Assembly (NCBI GenBank): GCA_002496805.1 | Contig: DALO01000029.1 | Span: 1 to 64,000 of the forward strand | DNA: 64,000 bases | Source of the DNA: Methanobacterium sp. UBA353 | GTDB lineage: Archaea > Methanobacteriota > Methanobacteria > Methanobacteriales > Methanobacteriaceae | Direction: 5' to 3' | Part shown: piece by piece, positions 52,025 through 61,706 of the stretch | Position numbering within the stretch: position 1 is the stretch's first letter | Layout of the letters: every line of letters begins with the position of its first letter | Position numbers and translations under genes: made by a program | Notes under the pieces: model-generated | What the model saw: the letters and a program-made list of their open reading frames with translations, nothing else | What the model was told of the DNA's origin: nothing | The model's database searches: none

Positions 52025-52792
52025 TTATAAATTGTAAAAATTAGTGGCATTATCCTGAGATAACATTTTTATTTTTATTTTTTCCCAGCCGGCTAGTTTC
52101 ATTCGATGAACGGTTTTAGGAACTGATAATGGGTCTGAAGGGGAAGAACTTATATCACTGTCTAACATGAACCGTTCCGGCCCATATTCTTCAACTGTTT
52201 TATCTAAAAGTTCAACAGCTTCTTGGGGTGTCATTTTTTCTGGTTGCACAGTGATTCCCAGCATTCCCTCAAAGTCTTCCATTAAATCTATAATTGAGGG
52301 ATCCACATGATCCACTACCACCATGCTTGTATCAATATTTTCTTTGATTATGGACAGAGTTTCAATGGTAATTTCTCTTTTATTACTACGGGGAGTGTGA
52401 ACTGACACTTTCATTTCCATTTCTCCTGCCATTAAAAGTTGAGTTTTGAATACTTTTTTTTCAAGTTCAGAAGCATTTTCAAGACCCACTTCCCCCAGAG
52501 CAACAACTTCGTCTAGTTCAAGGAATTCTGGTAGATTTTCTAGCACCAATTCATAGTCTGGGCAGATGCTTCGAGGGTGAAGACCTAAAGCTGCTTTAAG
52601 AGTCAATCCATTGTTTTTTGCCCTTGAAAAATCATTTTCCAGTATGCGGTAGAAATGGTCCAGGACCACGTCCGAGGTGCTCATCCTCATGGGATCATGG
52701 GCAAGAGTAAGGGCAGATTCAATTCCAGCCACTGCCATATGTTCAAAATCTTCGTATGGCCTACAATCAGCATGTATATGGGCGTCTATCAT
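52025..52792 (-). CDS. TatD-like TIM-barrel metal-dependent hydrolase (COG1099 type)
   Basis: A 255-aa protein. Metal-ligand segments are MIDAHIHAD at the start, ALGLHPRS, ALGEVGLE, KVSVHTPRS, VVDHVDPS and MLDSDIS, in the order typical of the amidohydrolase fold. Substrate unknown. No ribosome binding site is seen upstream of ATG 52792, suggesting a leaderless transcript. Confidence 0.8.
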   Translation of the reverse strand: MIDAHIHADCRPYEDFEHMAVAGIESALTLAHDPMRMSTSDVVLDHFYRILENDFSRAKNNGLTLKAALGLHPRSICPDYELVLENLPEFLELDEVVALGEVGLENASELEKKVFKTQLLMAGEMEMKVSVHTPRSNKREITIETLSIIKENIDTSMVVVDHVDPSIIDLMEDFEGMLGITVQPEKMTPQEAVELLDKTVEEYGPERFMLDSDISSSPSDPLSVPKTVHRMKLAGWEKIKIKMLSQDNATNFYNL

Positions 52793-53140
52793 ATAAATCG
52801 TTTTTTTTTGTTAATATGCATGGTTCAAGAATATCCTACATTTGAGCTTTATGATTAATTACGACATTTTTTATTGCTTAGATGACTTGCATCAATTCTT
52901 GAAAAATTGGGAACTAAACTATAAGTCAATTAATTAGTCTGTGAAGTCTTCACTTATTATTGTTGTTCTCTTTTATTATTCCTCATAGTACTCTGACAAA
53001 CTTCATATTAATGAAGATTTACTCAGATGTTGACATAAATCTACCAATTGTTTTTATTGATACAACCTCGTACAAATTTTTTTGATAAGTTTTGTTAATT
53101 AATATTCAATCTGGTTAAATGGATAAATTTCTCATAATAA
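52793..53140. other. intergenic region, nothing recognised
   Basis: 348 AT-rich bases between the TatD-like gene and the HEPN gene. I see no ORF, RNA or strong repeat; it marks the border of the accessory island that follows. Confidence 0.3.
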
Positions 53141-53677
53141 CTATTGAATTTCTAATAAAAGTTTTTCTAACTCTAAATCAAATTGTTTAGCTCTATCAAG
53201 AGAAGTTTCTGATTTAGCTACTTGAGCATCATACCCCATCACATATTGAGAATTCAGCCTCTTTTTATGTTCTAAGTCATAGAGTTCGATTATTTTATCT
53301 GTTAAATTGTCTAACTCAGTGTATTCATCTTTAGCTTTATCAAATTCTCGTAAAAGATTATCTTTTAACTTATCCCTCACGAGAACTATTAATGCATCGG
53401 CAGTTATTCTGTGGGACATTTTTCCACCAACTTTAAAACCAAGCTGATTGAGAACAGCATTTGACATATAATACATTGAATAATAGGAAGATACAATAAC
53501 CCACATGGGAGAAATTTCTTCGCTAAATAGATATTCAGCTACATTTAAACTTTCATAAGAGTTATCCACAAAACCTTGAATAAGATTGGGGTTAGGGTCC
53601 TGTTTTTTTATATGCTCATCTCTCAAATCCTGCCTATAATTTTGCTGAGCAATTTCTATTCGCCTTTCATTTAACAT
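53141..53677 (-). CDS. HEPN-domain protein, putative toxin of a HEPN/MNT pair
   Basis: A 178-aa all-helical protein (HEPN-like: SYYSMYYMSNAVLNQLGF, then helices with KMSHRITADALIVLV). Such proteins are ribonucleases held in check by a partner nucleotidyltransferase. A possible Rx6H motif (RQDLRDEH) lies near the N-terminus, though its role is uncertain. ATG 53677 follows GGTGTTGGAAG and overlaps the end of the partner gene by 11 bases. Confidence 0.7.
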   Translation of the reverse strand: MLNERRIEIAQQNYRQDLRDEHIKKQDPNPNLIQGFVDNSYESLNVAEYLFSEEISPMWVIVSSYYSMYYMSNAVLNQLGFKVGGKMSHRITADALIVLVRDKLKDNLLREFDKAKDEYTELDNLTDKIIELYDLEHKKRLNSQYVMGYDAQVAKSETSLDRAKQFDLELEKLLLEIQ

Positions 53678-54245
53678 CTTCCAACACCCTATAATAGTTT
53701 TCAATACCTATAATAATTACATTTCTTTTCAAAGCCTCAGATACTACGCTAAAATCTTTATTTTTAGCCATAGACAAAAATTCATCAAAATTAAAAGTTA
53801 CAAGATGGATATCTAAAGGTAACAAATTCATTATTCTTTCAAATTTTTTTGCTCTGTCAGTTTCAGATATTATCATTAAATCTATGTCAGAGGTCTTTGA
53901 GTTTGTTCCTTTAGCATAAGAACCAAATATTAATGCTATAAATGGAAACTTTAGAGAGTTTAATTTAATATTTAAAACTTTAAGATTTTTGTTTTGATCT
54001 AAAAGATCCTGACAACGCAAATATTCTGCGTGAAAAATTAAAGGATCCACTTTTTTTAAAAGTCTGCATTCATAAGCTCCCCCATATTTCTCCAATGAAA
54101 CCAATCCGGATTTTTGAAGTTTTTTAACAATTCTATGAACATTTGAATAGTTCATGTTTAAATCATTGGATAATTGTCTGATGCTTGTTTTCTTGCCTCC
54201 ATCATCTAATAATGCCATTATAATCTTTATTGTATTGTTTTTCAT
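53667..54245 (-). CDS. winged-helix plus MNT nucleotidyltransferase, putative antitoxin
   Basis: A 192-aa protein. Residues 1-65 are a winged helix-turn-helix (KTSIRQLSNDLNMNYSNVHRIVKKLQKSGL). Residues 100-160 hold the minimal nucleotidyltransferase motif GSYAKGTNSKTSDIDLMI with an intact GS...DxD active site. MNT antitoxins neutralise HEPN toxins by adding nucleotides or by binding. The fused DNA-binding domain suggests autoregulation through the operator array at 54271. ATG 54245 follows AAGTGATCCA. Confidence 0.85.
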   Translation of the reverse strand: MKNNTIKIIMALLDDGGKKTSIRQLSNDLNMNYSNVHRIVKKLQKSGLVSLEKYGGAYECRLLKKVDPLIFHAEYLRCQDLLDQNKNLKVLNIKLNSLKFPFIALIFGSYAKGTNSKTSDIDLMIISETDRAKKFERIMNLLPLDIHLVTFNFDEFLSMAKNKDFSVVSEALKRNVIIIGIENYYRVLEDVK

Positions 54246-54270
54246 TGGATCACTTAATAAATTCAACAAT

Positions 54271-54354
54271 TATTGCACTTTTAAAATATAATTATTGCAA
54301 ATTTACAATAATAGTATTGCATTTTTACAATAGAACTATTGCAAATTTACAATA
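54271..54354. promoter_or_regulatory. four 18-bp palindromic operators at exact 22-bp spacing
   Basis: TATTGCAAATTTACAATA or a close variant starts at 54271, 54293, 54315 and 54337. Copies 2 and 4 are identical, copy 3 differs in the centre, and copy 1 is degenerate. Each is a palindrome of TATTG and CAATA arms with an 8-base centre. The array lies between the divergent MNT gene and integrase pseudogene and overlaps the likely TATA box of the MNT gene, as expected for autorepression. Confidence 0.75.
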
Positions 54355-54394
54355 TATCATTTCATTTTACTATATAAAAACATAATGTTGAGAA

Positions 54395-55498
54395 ATGCTT
54401 CCTGAAAAATTAATTTTAGAAGCTGAAGAAGAACAGGATAAAGGCATTAAAACCTATCAAAAAAAAAGATTAAAGGCAGGGTTAAAGGTTGCACTGACCA
54501 TACGAAAGAAGTGGGTTATAGTTCATTCAGCATCAAATCATATTTAAGTATTATCAAAGCTTTTTACCACCATTTTGATATAATAACACCTCGAATGAGA
54601 GGCATTTAGGGAAATAAAGTAAAAGATCTTAATTTAAGCCACGACCAACTCCCTACAAAAAAGATATTAAACGACTTTTAGATGTATCCGATATTCGAGA
54701 TCAAGCAATAATTCTATTACACCTATTAAGTGGCATGGGATCAAGTTAAGTAAGATATCTGACTTGGAGAAATTTCTTAGAAGCCTATGAAAACTATTAC
54801 AAGCCACCACTCAAACAAGAACTAAACATTCCACACAGATTATATAAATTGACAAAGAGTGATGAAAAAGAAAGAAAAAACACAGGTAATATTGGCACCT
54901 GGAAGATCTCTAGAGTCAAAACAGGCACAAATTTTATCACATTCAACACTCCGAAAAGTAGCAGATCCCTCCTCATAATATATAAAATACCACCAAGACA
55001 ACAATAAACCAATAAGTTGGAAACACCCTATTTCCACAGGAAAATTAAACACTGCTGATGCATTGTACTTTTTCAACGTTTAAACGGAAAAACAGGATTT
55101 AAACATCGCTCAAATTATGGAACAATACATAATAAGGGCAGATACTATATATCCGGTCATGTTTTAAGAAAAACCTTCACCACTCTCCTATATGGGGCTG
55201 GATGGGATAAACTCAGAGTAAACTGGCTTTTTAGGCCTCGGAATTGATGACGTCTTCTCAGCTTATTTTAAAATCTGACCAGATATCCTTTTGGAGGACT
55301 ATAGAAAATCAGTAGGCGAATTATCAATAAAAGAAAACTTCGAATACTGTGAAATAACCGAAAAAGATTACAAAATGGCAATAGAACGAATTGAAGAACT
55401 AGAAAAAACACAAAGACGATTATGTACCAGCACAAAAGTTAATGGACGAATTATTAACTTACAAAAATGTATTAGAAGAACTTAAAAAAAGAAAATGA
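54395..55498 (+). pseudogene. tyrosine recombinase (integrase) pseudogene
   Basis: The plus strand in several frames reads as an archaeal phage-type integrase: MLPEKLILEAEEEQDKG at the start, SFSIKSYLSIIKAFYHHFDI, DIRDQAIILLHLLSGMG, YYISGHVLRKTFTTLLYG (catalytic HxLR) and a C-terminus MDELLTYKNVLEELKKRK ending at 55498. At least five frameshifts or stops interrupt it. A TATA-like ACTATATAAAAAC lies just before the start. It is a relic of a mobile element next to the toxin-antitoxin pair. Confidence 0.75.
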
Positions 55499-55835
55499 AC
55501 AATATCATCAGAAACTTTTAGGGAATTTGAATGTTCATTTAACATCTTTTGCTCAGCTTCAGAAAGTTCTGAAGTGTTAAGCGAACTTGTGCATCCAGAA
55601 ACCATCACTCTTACACACAAAATAGTTATAATTATTGAATATTGCTATTTTCCTACTTTCCAGATAGATCCCCTAAAAAGAATGATATAACACAACTCAA
55701 TAGATAAATTTAATCCATCTATCAATTCTGATATTTGCATATAGTTCAAAGTAGTCTAAATTTAATTAGCACTTTGACCTAAATAGTATTATACTGGGAT
55801 TTAGCTTTGAATATTATATTATGGAGGTGTCGAAT
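55499..55835. other. intergenic region with a possible lipoprotein scrap
   Basis: Mostly non-coding. The minus strand around 55620-55500 reads a hydrophobic stretch ending in a lipobox-like VSGC, then about 40 polar residues (TSSLNTSELSEAEQKML) before a stop. It lacks a clear start or ribosome binding site, so I treat it as a fragment or chance. Confidence 0.2.
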
Positions 55836-55988
55836 TTGGATGTGGAAGAAATGGCCAAAAAGGCCACCATGAAGGATTTAAAAGAAATCGCGAAAAAACA
55901 TGATATTAAACTTGGACGCTGCCCAACTAAGCTTAAAATTGCGGAAATGATTCCCAAAGATGAATTAGAAGCACTGGTCAAAAAATAG
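55836..55988 (+). CDS. 50-residue SAP-like small protein
   Basis: A 50-codon frame from TTG at 55836, with GGAGGTG six bases upstream. The product (EEMAKKATMKDLKEIAKKHD then CPTKLKIAEMI) is basic with two helices, as in SAP or Rho-N domains that bind nucleic acid. A TATA-like stretch ATATTATATTA lies just before the ribosome binding site, closer than usual for a promoter. It lies convergent with glyS. Confidence 0.6.
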   Translation: MDVEEMAKKATMKDLKEIAKKHDIKLGRCPTKLKIAEMIPKDELEALVKK

Positions 55989-56038
55989 TTTAGGAAAGTT
56001 AAAAATAGTAGAAAAAAGATAATAGTGATTTGAAGTCG

Positions 56039-57769
<1,731 letters not shown>

Positions 57770-57843
57770 TATAACCCTCTCAATTATCAAACACCATCAC
57801 GTATCTAATTAAATCAAAATTTTCCGAACCTTATTCACGAAAT

Positions 57844-58452
57844 TTAGATCAATTTTGTCTGTTTCCTGTCCAAAATCTCGTAATCTTGTTTAATTTTACT
57901 GGTCACTGGTTTATCCTGACCCATATATTTACTATCCCTTTCAGGGTGACCATAAGGCCGTTGGGATGGGCTGGTCATGGTTTCAAAGACAATTTGGCAC
58001 ACTCTCTGGCCAGTGTAGAGTGCCACCGGCATTTTGCCTATGTTGGAGATTTCCAGGGTGATCTTTCCCTGAAATCCTGGGTCAATATATCCGGCAGTAA
58101 CGTGCATGGTTATTCCCAAGCGCCCCATTGATGAACGCCCTTCAACTCTTGCAACTAGGTGGTCAGGGAGTTTAACAGCTTCATAAGTAGTGGCCAATGC
58201 AAATTCTCCAGGATGTATAATGAATGGTTCGCCCTGTTCCAAGTGGAATGATTCCATGTATGATTCCAAGTCTGATTTATCCAGTGGATCGATGCAGGGT
58301 TTTCGAATTATGCGAAAACCTTTAAATTCACTCCCAATTCTGAGGTCAACTGATGATGGCTGGATCTGTCTTTCAGGGTCTTCTAATGGTTCAATAGAAA
58401 TTTTTCCTTCGTCCAAATATTTTCTGATGTCCTGGTCACTTAAAATAGCCAT
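57844..58452 (-). CDS. dcd: dCTP deaminase (possibly bifunctional dCTP deaminase/dUTPase)
   Basis: A trimeric dUTPase-fold enzyme making dUMP or dUTP from dCTP for thymidylate synthesis. Motifs are QPSSVDLRIG, the catalytic segment RVEGRSSMGRLGI, TAGYIDPGFQGKITLEI and the late GQRVCQIVF. At 202 aa it has the size of the bifunctional Methanocaldococcus enzyme, but mono- versus bifunctionality cannot be read directly. AGAGGGAAAAAA precedes the ATG. Confidence 0.92.
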   Translation of the reverse strand: MAILSDQDIRKYLDEGKISIEPLEDPERQIQPSSVDLRIGSEFKGFRIIRKPCIDPLDKSDLESYMESFHLEQGEPFIIHPGEFALATTYEAVKLPDHLVARVEGRSSMGRLGITMHVTAGYIDPGFQGKITLEISNIGKMPVALYTGQRVCQIVFETMTSPSQRPYGHPERDSKYMGQDKPVTSKIKQDYEILDRKQTKLI

Positions 58453-58565
58453 TTTTTTCCCTCTTTAATTTCATTTTTTGATATTTTATATATTTTAGTC
58501 TTTAATGATTATTTGAAATATCACTTATTACGTGCAAATTTATCGTACTGTTAACTAATCTAGAT

Positions 58566-59261
58566 TTAGTTTATTCTATCTCTTATTCTGCGAAACATCC
58601 CTTTTAATGTATGTGCTTCTCTTCCGGATATGAAAGCCCGTCCAAGAACTCTTTTGAATACAATTGAGGCATTTTTTTGTTTATGGGGGGGATAATCCAG
58701 TTTATCCAGCACCTCATCTGTGTAATCAATTAGTCTATTTTTCTCATCTAACGATGCCTCATCTAAATCTTCTACAGGATACTTTTTTTGGGTTTTAAAT
58801 AATTCATAGAAAATAATTGCCGCCGCATGTGTTATGTTAAGTATAGGGTAAGATTCATGGGTTGGAATGGAAACAACCAAATCACAAAGTTCTAACTCCT
58901 GATTAGTAAGCCCATCTCCTTCCCTTCCAAAAACAAGGGCAATATCTCCCTGGATGTTCAAGGATTGCGCTAGGTTTTCCGGTGTGATTGAGATTCGGGG
59001 AAGGTTGTAACTCCCTCCTGCAGTGCCAGTGGTTCCCACTACAAAATCAATACTTACTTTTTTTAGAAACTCAGTTAACGAATTGTATTCCTGACGGTTG
59101 TATATGATTTCACGGGCATGCATGGATTGGTAGTAGGCTTCATGTTCCAGTTGGCAGGGATTAATGAGGACTAAATGATTCAAACCAAAGTTTTTCATGG
59201 TCCTGGCAAGAAAACCAATATTACCCGGAGTTTTAGGTTCCACAAAAACTACGTAAATCAT
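58566..59261 (-). CDS. SPOUT RNA methyltransferase (TrmJ-like)
   Basis: A 231-aa knotted methyltransferase probably 2'-O-methylating tRNA position 32. SPOUT motifs are VEPKTPGNIGFLARTMKNFG, LVFGREGDGLTNQEL and LNITHAAAIIFYEL. A C-terminal helical extension of about 70 residues matches TrmJ. GAGGGATAAT precedes the ATG. It stands between dcd and tfrB on the same strand. Confidence 0.85.
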   Translation of the reverse strand: MIYVVFVEPKTPGNIGFLARTMKNFGLNHLVLINPCQLEHEAYYQSMHAREIIYNRQEYNSLTEFLKKVSIDFVVGTTGTAGGSYNLPRISITPENLAQSLNIQGDIALVFGREGDGLTNQELELCDLVVSIPTHESYPILNITHAAAIIFYELFKTQKKYPVEDLDEASLDEKNRLIDYTDEVLDKLDYPPHKQKNASIVFKRVLGRAFISGREAHTLKGMFRRIRDRIN

Positions 59262-59318
59262 ATTATCCCTCGATGAACCTTGTTTTTTTTAAAAATATTA
59301 GAGAATAAAAAGTTTTTT

Positions 59319-60848
59319 TTATTTATAAGCCTTCTCCAGGAGGGTGAGTATGTTCATAACTTCCAGATGGAGGCCTTCTGCTTCTAGACAGGCACGGATG
59401 TTGTTTTCACAGAAGGGGCAAATAGTAATCACTGCATCCACATCCAGTTTTTCCACCATTTTTGCTTTCTCACGGCCTAAGGCTTCCGCAATTTCTGGTT
59501 TACCAGATCTCACACCACCCCCAGCACCGCAACATTGGTCAGGGATTTCCATTTCCACAAATTCGAGTCCTTTGATTTTTTCCAGAATTTTACGTGGTTC
59601 TTCACGAATTCCCTGACCTCTAATAAGATGACAGGGGTCATGGTAGGTTACTCTCATGGGCACTGGCTTCATATCTTTGGTATTAAGTTTATCCTGCAAA
59701 TATTCACTTATATCCATGACATTCAAATGTACCCCATACTCAGGATAATCCTTTTTAAGGGTGGCTCCACAACCTGCACAGACTGTTACGATGGTATCAT
59801 AACCTTCCAATGCTTTAGCATTTTTTTCAGTTAGTTTTTTCAGCACATCAGTCTGCCCAGTACGGATCATGGGAGAACCACAACAAACCTGCCCTGCAGG
59901 CACTTCCACGTCCACTTGATGTTTATTCAAAATATTTAAAAGGGACATTCCTATTTCTGGCAATCGGTAATCAACTAAACATCCAGTAAAGAATGCTACT
60001 TTCTCTCTTTTCTCTTCCTTGCCTTGATCAACCTCATCTAATTTCAGGGAGTCCTGCTTTCGGATGGTAGTTTCCATGAAACCTGCCCTCATAGGGCCTT
60101 CTTTCATGGGTTCCACAGATCTGCCAGTCTTTTCAATAAGTTCTTTAACTGAACGATGGGCGGGTAGGGGCCCAATACCTTCCTGGCAAGCAATTTCCCT
60201 TAATTTTTCAATAGCCCCACCGAAAGTGTTTATCTCTTTGGGACAGACCTCCACACATTTGGAGCAGGAGGTACAGCAATAGAGTCCTTCTTCAACTCCT
60301 TCCTCAGCCCGATCAGAACAATCCCGAGGGTCCATTGCAAATTTTGATAGATCACGCATGAAGTATGGTCCGGCGAATTCATCATTTACCTTTAAAACTG
60401 GACAAGCTGAAAGGCAGGAGTAACAGTCAATGCAACTCCTTAATTTTTTGGTATTTTCCAGTTCAACAGGGTTGATGATGGGTGGGCATTCACTAATTCC
60501 ACATTCATCGTTAAGAAAAAGACCCATATCCTTGATTTTACCATCAATTTCGCTACGATCCACAACTAAATCTTTAATAACTGGAAAATCCAGGGGTTCT
60601 ATTTTATCCCCATCATTTATTTCTTTTTTACAAGCTAAAACCATCTCTCCATTGACTTTCACTGCACATGATCCACATTGGCCTGCCCGGCAAGAGCTAC
60701 GATAAGCTATCTCCGCCTGATGATGTTGATTTATATAGTTTAATGCATCTAAAACCTTCATTTTTTCTTTTTTATCCACACTATATGTTTCAAGGTGGGG
60801 GGCCTTGTCCTGTGGAGGTTCATACCTTAAAACTTGTATATTTATCAT
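59319..60848 (-). CDS. tfrB: thiol:fumarate reductase subunit B
   Basis: CoM-SH/CoB-SH-dependent fumarate reductase, iron-sulfur subunit (509 aa). It provides succinate and regenerates heterodisulfide. Order: plant-type [2Fe-2S] (CRAGQCGSC), two [4Fe-4S] sites (CIDCYSCLSACP, CTSCSKCVEVCP) and two CCG domains (VCCGSPM and QCCGAGGG), the latter like HdrB. ATG 60848 follows GGAGATTGAA; a longer frame starts at 60887. The flavin subunit tfrA is not adjacent here. Confidence 0.92.
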   Translation of the reverse strand: MINIQVLRYEPPQDKAPHLETYSVDKKEKMKVLDALNYINQHHQAEIAYRSSCRAGQCGSCAVKVNGEMVLACKKEINDGDKIEPLDFPVIKDLVVDRSEIDGKIKDMGLFLNDECGISECPPIINPVELENTKKLRSCIDCYSCLSACPVLKVNDEFAGPYFMRDLSKFAMDPRDCSDRAEEGVEEGLYCCTSCSKCVEVCPKEINTFGGAIEKLREIACQEGIGPLPAHRSVKELIEKTGRSVEPMKEGPMRAGFMETTIRKQDSLKLDEVDQGKEEKREKVAFFTGCLVDYRLPEIGMSLLNILNKHQVDVEVPAGQVCCGSPMIRTGQTDVLKKLTEKNAKALEGYDTIVTVCAGCGATLKKDYPEYGVHLNVMDISEYLQDKLNTKDMKPVPMRVTYHDPCHLIRGQGIREEPRKILEKIKGLEFVEMEIPDQCCGAGGGVRSGKPEIAEALGREKAKMVEKLDVDAVITICPFCENNIRACLEAEGLHLEVMNILTLLEKAYK

Positions 60849-61061
60849 TTCAATCTCCAAATAGTTTAAATCTTTATCTTTCATCAAATTATGAATTCTA
60901 ACTAGTTTTACTCTAAATGAATTTCAATTTTATTTTGGATTCTTACTACTAGTAAAATAAGATATATATTATATGAGTATAGGCTTACATCCTATAAAAT
61001 ATTATATAAAAAAAACCATATTCTACAATTCATCTTCAATGGAAAATCAATTACATTACAA

Positions 61062-61616
61062 TTAATCCAAATCTTTAACTAGAAACCAGTAAATTGAGAG
61101 TTCTTCTTCATATTTTTTATAATTCGGATATTCCTCGGACACTAAACTCCAGTACTGTTTATCATGTTTTCTTACTTTCAGATGACATACTTCATGGTGG
61201 ATTACGTATTTAATTAAACCTTTTGGAAGATATTTAAGACGTGTGTTAATACTAATATTTCCCAATGAACTGCAACTCCCCCAACGAGTCTTCATTCTTC
61301 TCAATGTAACTCTATTAACTTTCAAACCCATTTTGCGAGATATTCTATCAACATAATCTCGAACTATTTCCTGAAATGAATCATTACTCCTACTATGATC
61401 CAGTTTCCTAGTTTCAGATTCAATTTTTAACCTATTAATCCGAGAAAATTTTTGATAAATCCATTTTTCATGTTTTTTAATTAAAATATTATAATCTTTA
61501 ACGCCGTGAGGCATAATTATGTTAAGCGTCTCGTTTTTAATCTCTAAACGAGCATATTTCACTTTCCTATGGAAAATATTATAGTTAACTTCAATATCTT
61601 GGATTTTAATTTTCAT
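61062..61616 (-). CDS. YgjP-like zinc metallopeptidase (DUF45)
   Basis: A 184-aa protein of the WLM/SprT-like group. The zinc motif is HHEVCHLKVRKH near residue 140, preceded by RWGSCSSLGNISINTRLKYLP, the typical YgjP segment. Activity in archaea is not established. There is no strong ribosome binding site, so it may be leaderless. It is divergent from the surface hydrolase gene. Confidence 0.85.
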   Translation of the reverse strand: MKIKIQDIEVNYNIFHRKVKYARLEIKNETLNIIMPHGVKDYNILIKKHEKWIYQKFSRINRLKIESETRKLDHSRSNDSFQEIVRDYVDRISRKMGLKVNRVTLRRMKTRWGSCSSLGNISINTRLKYLPKGLIKYVIHHEVCHLKVRKHDKQYWSLVSEEYPNYKKYEEELSIYWFLVKDLD

Positions 61617-61706
61617 CAGAGTTAATTATAATACAACCTTCAAATAACCTTTTATTTGGTACATTATCATTTTAAATCCAACTGAATATTATAGTGGGGA
61701 TAATAT

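Noticed and set aside
54271..54354. Regular repeat array taken as a short CRISPR
   Set aside because: Repeats are 18 bases with only 4-base gaps, too short for spacers, and no cas gene is nearby. Palindromic units before a gene with a DNA-binding domain fit operators better.
55500..55625. Minus-strand small lipoprotein gene with VSGC lipobox
   Set aside because: There is no start codon with a ribosome binding site, and the frame ends in sequence complementary to the integrase relic.
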